A stretch of DNA of 64,000 nt from Woeseiaceae bacterium (GCA_021773095.1 JAJFKR010000020.1:186001-250000); one strand, 5' to 3'. Positions 36,793-45,926 are shown, numbered from the stretch's first letter. The notes: generated from the letters alone by a model not told the origin. Translations and numbers: made by a program.

Positions 36793-37935
36793 TTGGGTTT
36801 CTTCAAACACATCACCAGCCTGATCAGTTTTCTGCAGCTGCCGCGCACGCAGCGGCGGGTCGTCTTTTACTCGGAAGGCCTAGCATACTGGACTCACCTG
36901 CAGGGGCTCCTAACGCGCTTTCTTGATGTCGCTGACGTCCCTGTTTGCTACTTCAGCTCAGACCCAAACGACCCGGGTCTGGCACTTGCACACCCAAATC
37001 TTACGTCGTTCCTGGTTGACGAGGGTTGGGTCCGCGACTGGTTGTTCGAAAATGTCGATGCCAATCTCATTGTTTTGACCATGCCGGACCTGCACCAGTA
37101 CCAGCTAAAGCGTTCCAGGAACGACGTGCACTACGTTTACGTACAGCATTCTTTGGTAAGTCTGCACATGGCCTACAGGCCCGGAGCATTTGACCATTTT
37201 GATACTGTTTTTTGCGCCGGTCCGCACCATGTATCCGAGCTTCGGGCGTTGGAAGCGCAGCGTGGCACGCGTAGAAAAAATATTGTCGAACACGGTTATG
37301 ACCGCCTTGACCAGATACTCGCAGGCGAGCTTGATCGTCAACAGCCATCGCCCAGTGCGGGGCAACCGACGCAAGTACTGATTGCGCCGTCGTGGGGGCC
37401 AAACGGAATAATCGAAAGGCTGGGTAATGCGCCGGTTGAGGCGCTGTTACGAGCAGGCCATCGCGTTACATTGCGGCCGCATCCGCAAACTACGCGCCTG
37501 AATAGTTCAGCGGTCGACAGCATCGTGCAATCGAATCAACACAACCCGTTATTCCAGTACGATGATGATGTTTCCTCGACAAGCTCGTTGCTGGCATCGG
37601 ACGTGATGGTCAGCGACTGGTCGGGCGCTGCACTTGATTATGCATTTGGACTCGGCAAGCCGGTCATCTTCATCGATACGCCACGCAAGGTGAACAATTC
37701 GGATTATGCGGCACTGAATATCGAGCCCTTTGAGTCAGGCATCCGCGATATCGTTGGAGAAATTGTCGCGGAAGACAGCTTGGCAGAACTCGGCGATGTG
37801 GTGCGGCGGTTGATAGATAATTCCTCTCGCGCTGACGTGCGAGAGCTTGCGGAGCGGCACGTGTTCAATCTTGGTCGAAGCAGCGAAGTCGGCGCGACCG
37901 CCTTGCAACAATTACTAGCAGAGTGCGGGCCATGA
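36793..37935 (+). CDS. CDP-glycerol glycerophosphotransferase-family transferase
   Basis: A 380-residue GT-B-like protein of the TagB/TagF family, which transfers a phosphate-containing group from a CDP-linked donor. Landmarks: HYVYVQHSLVSLHMAY near 115, RPHPQTTR near 227 and SDWSGAALDYAFGLGKPVIF near 277, the family motif. It begins with TTG directly at the preceding stop. Because three genes upstream would make CDP-phosphoramidate, this protein is a natural candidate for putting the phosphoramidate on an acceptor, but a true glycerophosphotransferase role remains possible. No glycerol-phosphate cytidylyltransferase gene is seen, which favours the first view. Confidence 0.82.
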   Translation: MGFFKHITSLISFLQLPRTQRRVVFYSEGLAYWTHLQGLLTRFLDVADVPVCYFSSDPNDPGLALAHPNLTSFLVDEGWVRDWLFENVDANLIVLTMPDLHQYQLKRSRNDVHYVYVQHSLVSLHMAYRPGAFDHFDTVFCAGPHHVSELRALEAQRGTRRKNIVEHGYDRLDQILAGELDRQQPSPSAGQPTQVLIAPSWGPNGIIERLGNAPVEALLRAGHRVTLRPHPQTTRLNSSAVDSIVQSNQHNPLFQYDDDVSSTSSLLASDVMVSDWSGAALDYAFGLGKPVIFIDTPRKVNNSDYAALNIEPFESGIRDIVGEIVAEDSLAELGDVVRRLIDNSSRADVRELAERHVFNLGRSSEVGATALQQLLAECGP

Positions 37936-39158
37936 ACGCGGCGAGGATGATGGTCGCACTTTGCCTGGCCCTTGCGGTGTCGTTACTGACGGCGAATGAA
38001 TCGAGCGCGGCGCCAGCTGCGTCGTGCGAAGTGATGCCCTTCAGCCAGGAATTGGCGAAATGGGCGGAGTCCGAACCGTCGGTGGCTTCGTACTCGCTGG
38101 CTTGCGATGAGTCGCAGATCACTTTCGACGCTCGTGTTACTGACTCGGCACCGTTGATCTACGCTCCCAATCTCGGTGTTTTGGCAGAGACCAGGCCTTT
38201 CTATGGTCTGGCCGCGTATTACAACGCCATTAGAGATATTGAGATCCGAAGCCCGGTGGGCGGTTCCGAGTGGCGAGGTTGGAAAGGTCGCTTCGCAGCC
38301 GCGCTCGTCAAATTGAATGACGGCGGTGTCCAGGTTAACCACCGTCAAATCGAGTTGGCGCCGAACGCCGACGGACGTATTCGCCTGCAGATCGGTGTGA
38401 TTGACTCGGACGGGCAGGGTTCATTTGACGGTATTTATGCACAGGACCTGCGCTATAGCCATCTGTGGGGCTGGTTGCGAGTCTTGTGCCTGCTGCTGGA
38501 AAAAGCACTAACAACAATACACGACGTCACCGGTATGGGTTGGGGGTGGTGCATCATGCTGTTGTGCGCCGCCATCAAGGTTGCGTTGATCCCCGTAACA
38601 AAGTTCGTGCGGTTTCAGCAACGGCGGGTTGGTGAAATTCAATCAGCACTGCAACAGCCGCTCGGGCAGATCAAGGCAAACTTTGACGGTCAGGAAGCCC
38701 ATGAGCGCATCATGGCAGCACACAAGGACCTCGGCGTTTCGCCGTTCTACACGCTTAAACCCATGCTCGGCATGTTCATTCAGGTACCTGTCCTGGTGGC
38801 GGCATTCAACATGCTGGGCGAGTTGCCGGTCCTGTCGGGGCAGGCGTTCTGGTGGATTTCGGACCTGGCGTATCCAGACGCCGTGCTACAAGCCGCTGGC
38901 TCGAATAATGCGATTCCGCTTTTTGGCACATCGCTGAATTTGCTGCCTATATTGATGACTGTGGTTACGGTCGCGTCTGCAATTTTGTACAAAGATCGGG
39001 TGGCACCCGCGTCCGAGACCAAAAAGCAGAAGCGCAATCTGTATTTCATGGCTGTCGCTTTCTTTGTCTTGTTTTACCCGTTCCCAGCGTCAATGGTTTT
39101 GTACTGGGCGACGGCAAACGTCCTGCAGGTTGTGCAACAGGTTGTTAGCAAAGAATGA
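37932..39158 (+). CDS. YidC/Oxa1-family membrane insertase paralog
   Basis: A 408-residue protein. A signal peptide (AARMMVALCLALAVSLLTA) is followed by about 150 periplasmic residues with no clear relation to the normal YidC P1 domain, then a five-helix Oxa1-type core: KFVRFQQRRVGEIQSALQQP with the groove Arg/hydrophilic loop, LGVSPFYTLKPMLGMFIQVP, and C-terminal LYWATANVLQVVQQ. The order of segments matches the YidC insertase domain. It is embedded in a sugar/phosphate-transfer operon (4-base overlaps on both sides), so it is unlikely to be the housekeeping YidC and may serve one client, perhaps the first small protein or the sulfatase-like protein. ATG 37932 shares ATGA with the previous stop. 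Confidence 0.85.
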   Translation: MNAARMMVALCLALAVSLLTANESSAAPAASCEVMPFSQELAKWAESEPSVASYSLACDESQITFDARVTDSAPLIYAPNLGVLAETRPFYGLAAYYNAIRDIEIRSPVGGSEWRGWKGRFAAALVKLNDGGVQVNHRQIELAPNADGRIRLQIGVIDSDGQGSFDGIYAQDLRYSHLWGWLRVLCLLLEKALTTIHDVTGMGWGWCIMLLCAAIKVALIPVTKFVRFQQRRVGEIQSALQQPLGQIKANFDGQEAHERIMAAHKDLGVSPFYTLKPMLGMFIQVPVLVAAFNMLGELPVLSGQAFWWISDLAYPDAVLQAAGSNNAIPLFGTSLNLLPILMTVVTVASAILYKDRVAPASETKKQKRNLYFMAVAFFVLFYPFPASMVLYWATANVLQVVQQVVSKE

Positions 39159-40513
39159 ATCCGTTTCACGACATATCCAGAGAGCTGCGCCGAACCGCGA
39201 CGGTTGACGCAGTAGTCAATGGTGATGTCATCGACGTCAGAGCCGACCTGTACCGATTGTTGCAAAGCGACCAATGGACTTCGGATGACTGGGTACGGCT
39301 TGACCAGATCGCCGGCAGGCTCGACATAACGAAAAAAGTATTCGATTCTTACTCGAAGAAATGGACCAGTACGACGGCAGTGGAACTTGATGGATCGTGG
39401 CGAGCCGTTTGTGCGGCTGTCTTCTGTTTGGCATTTGTCGAGGAGTTCGAGCGAGACAGCAGCAATCCATTAGTGCTGAAACGTCTGAATGTGGCGCAAA
39501 AGGCCATAGATTATCTTGCGGCGATCGCACCTGAGGACGCCGACAGGCTCACACAGGCGATGAGTTCGATGCACTTTTCGCATGAAGCCCAGAGCGCCGC
39601 GCCGTCTGCCAAGAAGCGTTCCGCGCCGGCAACCAATACCAACGTGACTTTGCCGTTGACGGTACTTTTCTATGAGGGCCCGATCGCCAGAGCATATCTT
39701 GAGACCATCACCAGTCTCGGATTCAGGCCACGAAAAATCGTACACTTGATTTCGAAGGCCAATCTTGCGACCGGTCGAGAAAATCTGTGCTGGCTGCCAA
39801 CCGCCCTGCGCAAGCCGTTAGCTGCCAGTATGCAACGCAACCAGATTTTTCACTGGCCGAATGCTATCGCCAGGCGGTTTCCGAACGAAGTGACAGCAAT
39901 AATCCGTGCTGTCGCAACCAATTTTGACTTTGCAGAAACGAGCATACGAAATGCGCAGGTCAACAAGCCGCTTATTGAATACAGTTCGGACATTGAAACT
40001 GTACTCATCGAAAACTTGAGGGACCCGGTATTGCTCGATTACTTAAGCAGTGAGACTGACAGGGAATTTCTTTTTACGGGCGGAGGGATAGTCCCGCCAG
40101 ATCTGCTGGCGATTCCAGACGCACGTTTTATCCATGTGCATCCCGGGTTCTTGCCCGATATTCGAGGTGCCGATGGGCTGCTTTGGTCAGTTCTGACAAA
40201 CGGATGTCCGTCAGCATCGGCGTTCTATATGGCCCCGGGCATCGATACCGGGGCGGTACTATTGCGCCGCTGGTTGCCTGCGATTCGAATCCAGCTGCAA
40301 TCGGACATTGACATTGTTACGCGTTATCGAATGGCGTATGCCCTGATCGATCCCTGGGTTCGATGCCGAGTGCTTCGTGAGGTTTTGAGAAGCAATGCGT
40401 CCTTTTCGAACATCAAAGCGTTTGCACAAGATGAAATGGAGGGTATTACCTATCACTTCATGCATGAGCGGCTGCGGGGGATGGCAGCGGCAAAGTTATT
40501 TGGTCAAACATGA
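39155..40513 (+). CDS. Formyltransferase-fold protein
   Basis: A 452-residue protein. The C-terminal half follows methionyl-tRNA formyltransferase-type hydrolases: FTGGGIVPPDLLAIPDARFI near 307-326, VHPGFLPDIRGADG (the HPSLLP-x-x-RG loop) near 328-341 and MAPGIDTGAVLLRRWLP near 360 with the catalytic Asp. In place of the usual Asn-x-His the sequence reads His-x-His, so activity may be altered. The first 160 residues are unrelated to formyltransferases. A 10-formyl-THF donor would imply N-formylation of an amino sugar or an amine in the surface modification, but this is inferred. Confidence 0.76.
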   Translation: MNPFHDISRELRRTATVDAVVNGDVIDVRADLYRLLQSDQWTSDDWVRLDQIAGRLDITKKVFDSYSKKWTSTTAVELDGSWRAVCAAVFCLAFVEEFERDSSNPLVLKRLNVAQKAIDYLAAIAPEDADRLTQAMSSMHFSHEAQSAAPSAKKRSAPATNTNVTLPLTVLFYEGPIARAYLETITSLGFRPRKIVHLISKANLATGRENLCWLPTALRKPLAASMQRNQIFHWPNAIARRFPNEVTAIIRAVATNFDFAETSIRNAQVNKPLIEYSSDIETVLIENLRDPVLLDYLSSETDREFLFTGGGIVPPDLLAIPDARFIHVHPGFLPDIRGADGLLWSVLTNGCPSASAFYMAPGIDTGAVLLRRWLPAIRIQLQSDIDIVTRYRMAYALIDPWVRCRVLREVLRSNASFSNIKAFAQDEMEGITYHFMHERLRGMAAAKLFGQT

Positions 40514-42261
40514 GCGTGAAACGCCAGAACTATTTTATTGATATTGCCGCATATTGCGTTGCGATTTCAGCATTGCAGTTTCTCGCCGTACCCGTCTTCA
40601 TGATCGGCAACAATCCAGGCGACTTCGCCTTTATCGATCTCAATACCCTGATTCTTGCCGGTGCTTTACTCAGCTTCGGCACTGCCATCGTGCTATTGAC
40701 GTTGTTCGGTGGGCTGTGGTCTATCGGTAAAATGGAAATTGCCATGCCCGCGGCGCAACTGCTGTTCTGGTGGGTGCTCATTGCCGGCTTCTTGCTGCCG
40801 GTGTCCGTTAGCGCCGGCATGGTGGACGCCCGCACAGTAGGCATCGACATACAGCATCTGGTCACAGTCGCGTTGATGGCGGCTGCCCTGACCTGGCTGG
40901 AGCGAACGCCTGCAAGGCAATACCTGCTTGTTTTCGCCGCCGTAATTGCGGTGTATACAGCGACAACGTCTGTTTACGCCGTCTCGCGTGCAGATGTCGG
41001 CAGGGCGACGGCTGTTACCGCAGCGGAATTACACGAATCGCTACGCCTCTCAAGCGTCGCAAATGTCATCGTCATTAGTTTCGACGGATTACAAGGTCAT
41101 GTCGTGGCGCAGCAGCTCCGTACGGACGAGGATGCGGCGAAGTCGCTCAAGGACTTTACCGTGTTTTCGAATGCCATGTCGCAATCGCCGGCGACCGAGG
41201 CGTCGATTATCGGCGAACTGTTCGGTGTTCGAGATTACAAAACTCTCGGACACAGTATCGAGGACGTCAAAGCAGAGCTGACCAATAGCCTTCTGGGCGA
41301 GCAGGTTCCACTACTGCGGTACGGCGACGCCTATCAAAAGGCGTACTTGTTCGGCAAAAGTATGCAAATTCGTCAAAACGAGTCGACGACAACGGCGGAC
41401 AGCATCGAGTTCCTGAAATTCGCCCTGGTTCGCGTCGCTACTCGAAAAGCGGTCGACAATGGTGTCAGCGATCTTACCTTTGACTGGCTTCTGCGGTTGT
41501 TCGCGCAGCCGGTCAGCGACGAACTGGCAGAGCGGTTGCGGAATCATACCGGTCCGGAATGGGACAAACGATATGTCGCAGAAATTAAAGCGTTCGATTT
41601 ATTTGTCAGCGACCTGGCCGCAACGGAAAAGCCACAAAGTTTTCGATATTTGCATTTCGCTTTTACCCATTACCCCATCGATTTTGACGCGCAGTGCACG
41701 TACCGTAGCGACGATGCAAAGTGGTTCCGATCCAATCAGAATGAAACCGGCTTGGCCAATGAGACAATCTGTGCCTTTGCAAAGATGAAAGCGCTATTAC
41801 AAAAACTAAAAGAGCTGCAAGTTTATGACAATTCATTGATCGTCTTTAAGTCGGACCACGGGCACCCAACCAACTATTTTTCGAGGCCGCCTTACAACCT
41901 GGAAATAAATGGTCATGCTCTTTGGGGCTACAGCCGCTATCGACCCATGTTAATGGTCAAGCCGGCGCGGACCCGGCAGAAGGAGATAGAGTGGCGAGAT
42001 AACCTGGTTCTGTTGAATGACCTGGCGAAGACCATTTGCGTGCACGGCAGTGGCGCAAATACTCGGCCAAATTGCGACGATTTCGGGGGTATCGACATAC
42101 TGCAATCCGGAAACGAGGATACGGGATATTTTCTCTACGTAGTCCCTACGTCAAAGAGTTCTTTTACCTTTGAAACACACGTCGTCGCACCGGTGGAGTC
42201 TCGGCAGAAAAACCCGGCGGAGGTATTGTCCGACTTGCACAAATTAGTGCCGAGAAATTGA
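40510..42261 (+). CDS. Membrane-anchored sulfatase/alkaline phosphatase-superfamily protein
   Basis: A 583-residue protein with about five membrane helices in the first 160 residues and a periplasmic alkaline phosphatase-superfamily domain. Metal-binding landmarks are VIVISFDGLQG near 184-194 (Asp) and FKSDHGHPTNYF near 446-457 (Asp and His). A Thr/Ser segment (QSPATEASIIGELFG) after the first motif resembles the nucleophile-bearing segment of phosphoethanolamine transferases and lipoteichoic acid synthases. I therefore lean towards transfer of a phosphorus-containing group in the periplasm rather than sulfate hydrolysis. It ends the operon; its start overlaps the formyltransferase by 4 bases. 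Confidence 0.82.
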   Translation: MSVKRQNYFIDIAAYCVAISALQFLAVPVFMIGNNPGDFAFIDLNTLILAGALLSFGTAIVLLTLFGGLWSIGKMEIAMPAAQLLFWWVLIAGFLLPVSVSAGMVDARTVGIDIQHLVTVALMAAALTWLERTPARQYLLVFAAVIAVYTATTSVYAVSRADVGRATAVTAAELHESLRLSSVANVIVISFDGLQGHVVAQQLRTDEDAAKSLKDFTVFSNAMSQSPATEASIIGELFGVRDYKTLGHSIEDVKAELTNSLLGEQVPLLRYGDAYQKAYLFGKSMQIRQNESTTTADSIEFLKFALVRVATRKAVDNGVSDLTFDWLLRLFAQPVSDELAERLRNHTGPEWDKRYVAEIKAFDLFVSDLAATEKPQSFRYLHFAFTHYPIDFDAQCTYRSDDAKWFRSNQNETGLANETICAFAKMKALLQKLKELQVYDNSLIVFKSDHGHPTNYFSRPPYNLEINGHALWGYSRYRPMLMVKPARTRQKEIEWRDNLVLLNDLAKTICVHGSGANTRPNCDDFGGIDILQSGNEDTGYFLYVVPTSKSSFTFETHVVAPVESRQKNPAEVLSDLHKLVPRN

Positions 42262-42386
42262 CGATTCTGTATTGACTGGCAACTTGCAAACGGCATTTCG
42301 TACAAGCCGCTGCCCGACAGGGATGACAGACGTGGCCTCGGGAAGGTCTAATCAATTTGTATTTTCAAAAGTCAGCCTTATCTAGC

Positions 42387-43307
42387 TCAACTTTTCTCAG
42401 CCCTACGTAACACGGCAAATAGGTGATCACGACTTATTCCCGCGCCCGGAATACTCGTCGAACTTTGGCGCCCCAACATTTTTCGGAGTAGTCTAACAAG
42501 ACCGAGAAACGCAGTGGGGAACACACCATAGAAATACGTAAGCATCCAATTTACGATGTGGCCGAGCAATCTAAACTTGAAATAGCGAAAAACTTCGCAC
42601 CGCACGACAACCACGCCGGCAGCTTTGGAAATGTATTGGAGCCAGTCCCTGGAAATAAAAACGATGTGCTCGGGGTAATAGCAATACCACCAGTTCGCGC
42701 CAAATCGGTTCCACAAAGAATTGTCGGCATCTCCGGTAGTCAAAATGAGAACGCCGTCTTTGGATAGCTTTGACGTGAACTGCTCGACGAGCAACATAGG
42801 ATTCGTCACATGTTCAATGACATCTGTCGCGATCACAACATCGAAACGAAGTTCATCTGGTATTTCGTCGATCGAAGACCACACATTGCTACCAATATTT
42901 TGCGACGCAACATTGGCCGCAGCACGATTAACTTCGACACCGTTACGTTGATACTGCGCACCAAGTTGTGAAAGTAGTCCCCCTGTGTAGCAGCCAAAAT
43001 CCAGCACACTCCCTCCATGCGGTAGCTGCCTGGCAATGTAACGGGCGACCAGATCCCAGTCTGGTCTGGACGTATTAGCAGACCACGTTGTTGTCGCGAC
43101 ATTGTCATATAGATTCGCGTATGTTTCGGCAGTCTGAGCCGGGTTCCGGAACTTCAGACTGCAATTGTGGCAACGATATAGCCAACCGCCTGGTAATGGT
43201 TGCTTGAGGCGAGCACCTGCGAACCATTGCGAGTCGGGGAGCCTTCCGATTTCGGAATGGTCTTTGCTCTCGCAGCAAGGGCAGCTTTCGCGTAGCTCTG
43301 TAGTCAC
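42387..43307 (-). CDS. Class I methyltransferase with N-terminal zinc ribbon
   Basis: A 306-residue protein. Two Cys pairs, CPCC near 9 and CHNC near 46, form a likely zinc ribbon before a SAM-binding Rossmann domain (GSVLDFGCYTGGLLSQLG near 100, FDVVIATDVIEHV near 154). The C-terminal part is hydrophobic (LLGHIVNWMLTYFYGVFPTAF), suggesting membrane contact. This layout is common in polysaccharide clusters. It overlaps the flippase gene by 4 bases, so the two are co-translated. Methylation of a sugar or of the phosphoramidate ester is inferred from context only. Confidence 0.87.
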   Translation of the reverse strand: MTTELRESCPCCESKDHSEIGRLPDSQWFAGARLKQPLPGGWLYRCHNCSLKFRNPAQTAETYANLYDNVATTTWSANTSRPDWDLVARYIARQLPHGGSVLDFGCYTGGLLSQLGAQYQRNGVEVNRAAANVASQNIGSNVWSSIDEIPDELRFDVVIATDVIEHVTNPMLLVEQFTSKLSKDGVLILTTGDADNSLWNRFGANWWYCYYPEHIVFISRDWLQYISKAAGVVVVRCEVFRYFKFRLLGHIVNWMLTYFYGVFPTAFLGLVRLLRKMLGRQSSTSIPGAGISRDHLFAVLRRAEKS

Positions 43308-44638
43308 GATATTCGTTCGCCGCCTGGCACCGAATTAATGGTTGGTATGTCAGGTATTTCGTTCCGCTCATTGCGTAAATGCTGTAACACTGGAATAAAT
43401 AGTGCCAGAGATATGCATGCGTAAGCGGCGCGGCCCGCAGGAGCGCCAATAAGACCGATGTTATCAATCGCAAAATACGCAGCGATAACGGCGAAAATGC
43501 CCGACGTAATTACGGTCAGACTGATAAATCGAATGCGACCCATGCCGAGTAACAGGTAATAAGACACTGAATTTAGAGATAGTATCCAGTAGGCAACAAC
43601 CAACCACGGTAATAGCAGCGAGGCCGGACCAGCCGATTCTGGTCCTACCCAAAAGTGCAGGAACGCGGGGCCAATTAATATCATTGCCACCGCAAGGCTG
43701 GTGCTCAAAACCAGATTGCCAACAGTCGTAATCCTAGTGAAACTTGAAAGGGAGAACGAGCCACCACTTTCGAGTTTTCGACTTACCTTCGGGAAGATCA
43801 CGCTCAGACCAGCCGCCGATACAGCGTGAGTCTGCATCGCTAGCTGAGAGGCAATCGCGTAATACGTCAGACTGGATGCACCCAACATTGATCCGATCAG
43901 CATTCTATCCACCGCGCCAAACATCACACCTCCGACACCTTGTAGCCAACCCCATTTCGCGAAATGCAATACATCAGATGAGCCCTGAAAGGAAGGGCGA
44001 AAACGGGTCAGGGTTAATAATCGTTTCGTAATGACGATTTTTGCTAACAGTCTCAATATGGCAACGGTCAGAAGCGTCCAATAAAGTGCCTCCAAGCTTG
44101 GGAACTCATACAAGACTATCGCCGCGACGACGATCTGTGTTGTTTTGCTCGCTATTTCGATCCGGGCTGCGTCCTTAAAATGCTCAGCTCCCTTCATTGC
44201 TGAACTGAAAACATTATCCAGCTGTTCGATCCATATCAGGACAGCTGCCGCTATTCCGGTTGCGCGGACCAGTTCCGGGTCCCCCATTCGGCTCAGGATT
44301 ACAGGCGCACCAAACCAGAACAGGCAAAACACGATCAAAGCAAGGGCACCGCCGCCGAGTATCGCGATCGCAAGCGAGGTATTGATAGCCCGATCCGATT
44401 GTCCGGTGATACTGCCCCCAATACCCGCCGAAACCGCCTTGATGGTCGCCGCCCCTGTTCCCGAATTAAGCACGCCACCGAAACTGACCGTAGCGACGAG
44501 CAACATCCAATGACCATATTGGTCTGTGCCAAGCTGATGAAGAAACCAGGGAGTGGATATCAGCAACAACAGCGGATAAGAACCGTATTCCATAATGGCC
44601 CAGGCAGGACCGACGAAATTCTTCAGCATTCTCTTCAT
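43304..44638 (-). CDS. Wzx-type polysaccharide flippase
   Basis: A 444-residue protein with about 12 hydrophobic segments of the MATE/PST superfamily: WAIMEYGSYPLLLLISTPWF near 13, HQLGTDQYGHWMLLVATVSF next, GGVLNSGTGAATIKAVSAG following. These resemble O-antigen/oligosaccharide flippases, which move lipid-linked glycans across the inner membrane. It overlaps the methyltransferase by 4 bases and abuts the family 4 glycosyltransferase (one shared base). No Wzy polymerase is visible in the window, so the glycan may be a short oligosaccharide or the polymerase lies elsewhere. Confidence 0.87.
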   Translation of the reverse strand: MKRMLKNFVGPAWAIMEYGSYPLLLLISTPWFLHQLGTDQYGHWMLLVATVSFGGVLNSGTGAATIKAVSAGIGGSITGQSDRAINTSLAIAILGGGALALIVFCLFWFGAPVILSRMGDPELVRATGIAAAVLIWIEQLDNVFSSAMKGAEHFKDAARIEIASKTTQIVVAAIVLYEFPSLEALYWTLLTVAILRLLAKIVITKRLLTLTRFRPSFQGSSDVLHFAKWGWLQGVGGVMFGAVDRMLIGSMLGASSLTYYAIASQLAMQTHAVSAAGLSVIFPKVSRKLESGGSFSLSSFTRITTVGNLVLSTSLAVAMILIGPAFLHFWVGPESAGPASLLLPWLVVAYWILSLNSVSYYLLLGMGRIRFISLTVITSGIFAVIAAYFAIDNIGLIGAPAGRAAYACISLALFIPVLQHLRNERNEIPDIPTINSVPGGERIS

Positions 44639-45780
44639 TAAGGTGACGTCCCCGACGCAAAATCAAGGGCCGCAAGCAATTTTTGCCCGTGCGCCTCCCA
44701 ACTGAATTTCTCGGCGTGGTTTCGACACGAAGAACGACCGGGTGGCCCGCCCTGACAAATGGACAATACGGCATCGGCAAAGGCCTCATAATCACCTTCC
44801 GGTACGAGTAAACCGTTCACACCATCGGCGATCGCATCGACAACCCCGCCGACAGGAAACGCGACCGTCGGCGTGCCGCTGGCTGCCGCTTCTATCGCTA
44901 CCATACCGAACCCCTCGACATCCCCGCTAACCCGAATCAGTGGAAACACCAACGTGTCGGCCGCCGCATAGCAAATCGATAATACGTCGTCATCGACTGT
45001 TCCGAGGAAGTGGACTGTATCCTGGCCGGCTCGTTTTACCACCCTAAGCAAGCGCTTTGCCCCATCGGCATCTTGCAACAAGGCATCGTCGGGCGAGTCC
45101 CCGGCCACCAGCAGCAATGCATCCGGTTGCGACGCGACGATGCGTGGCCACGCTTTCTCCAAAAGCTCCGCAAGACCTTTTCGCCTGACCATTCGGCCAA
45201 CGAATAGAATGATCTTCTTATCTTCAAATCCCAGCCTGCCACGCGACTCGGCCGCACCGAGTAGAGACGACTCTGACGGAATTGTTGAGCCCGGATTCAC
45301 TACTCTGAGCTTATCCAACTTACAACCCTTACCGATCGCGATTTCGCGGGTGTTTCGACTATTAGCGATAACCCGGTCATGGCAACGCAGAAAGGGCACG
45401 AACAACCACTGATATACAAAGTTGTCGACTACCAGGTCAAGTCCGTGAACAAATATTGCGGAACGGGCCCTTGCAATCCTGGCGAGCAACCATATTACGG
45501 GCGAGACCAGCCCGCTACCGCCCAGTACAAGATCGAATGATCTCTTTCTACAGGGCACCCATCCTCTAAGCACGGCCATCGCAAGGAAGTAGAACGGCGC
45601 CGGTGGACATTCGATAACAGATACCTCTTCCGGAACAAACTCGCCGCAACCGTCGGGACCAATGAGCACCACATCGAATCGAGATGCCAATGTCTCTACC
45701 GAATGACGCATCAGGCGTTCCATACCACCGGTTAACGGAGGAAAGTTACGCGTCACCACCAGGATCGATTGGCGAGTCAT
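44638..45780 (-). CDS. Family 4 glycosyltransferase
   Basis: A 380-residue GT-B enzyme. N-terminal PPLTGGMERLMRHSVETLA near 12-30 is the acceptor side; KIILFVGRMVRRKGLAELLE near 195 and the donor-site EGFGMVAIEAAASGTPTVAF near 293-312 are the classic GT4 motifs. The ATG at 45780 is preferred over a GTG 21 codons upstream, because the residues between do not belong to the family. It makes a set with the flippase and methyltransferase on the minus strand. A divergent glycosyltransferase starts about 150 bases upstream. Confidence 0.9.
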   Translation of the reverse strand: MTRQSILVVTRNFPPLTGGMERLMRHSVETLASRFDVVLIGPDGCGEFVPEEVSVIECPPAPFYFLAMAVLRGWVPCRKRSFDLVLGGSGLVSPVIWLLARIARARSAIFVHGLDLVVDNFVYQWLFVPFLRCHDRVIANSRNTREIAIGKGCKLDKLRVVNPGSTIPSESSLLGAAESRGRLGFEDKKIILFVGRMVRRKGLAELLEKAWPRIVASQPDALLLVAGDSPDDALLQDADGAKRLLRVVKRAGQDTVHFLGTVDDDVLSICYAAADTLVFPLIRVSGDVEGFGMVAIEAAASGTPTVAFPVGGVVDAIADGVNGLLVPEGDYEAFADAVLSICQGGPPGRSSCRNHAEKFSWEAHGQKLLAALDFASGTSP

Positions 45781-45926
45781 GAGATGTATTGGTACCCTCG
45801 GTTCAACGTGGCAGCCTTGGACATGTCCTGGTGTCTTGTTCACAAAAAGCGTGTGTGCTCAGGTGCACCAGATAGTAAGTTGTTGGCAGTAACGAAGCAA
45901 TTGTCGGGTTCACGTTTAGCACAAAT

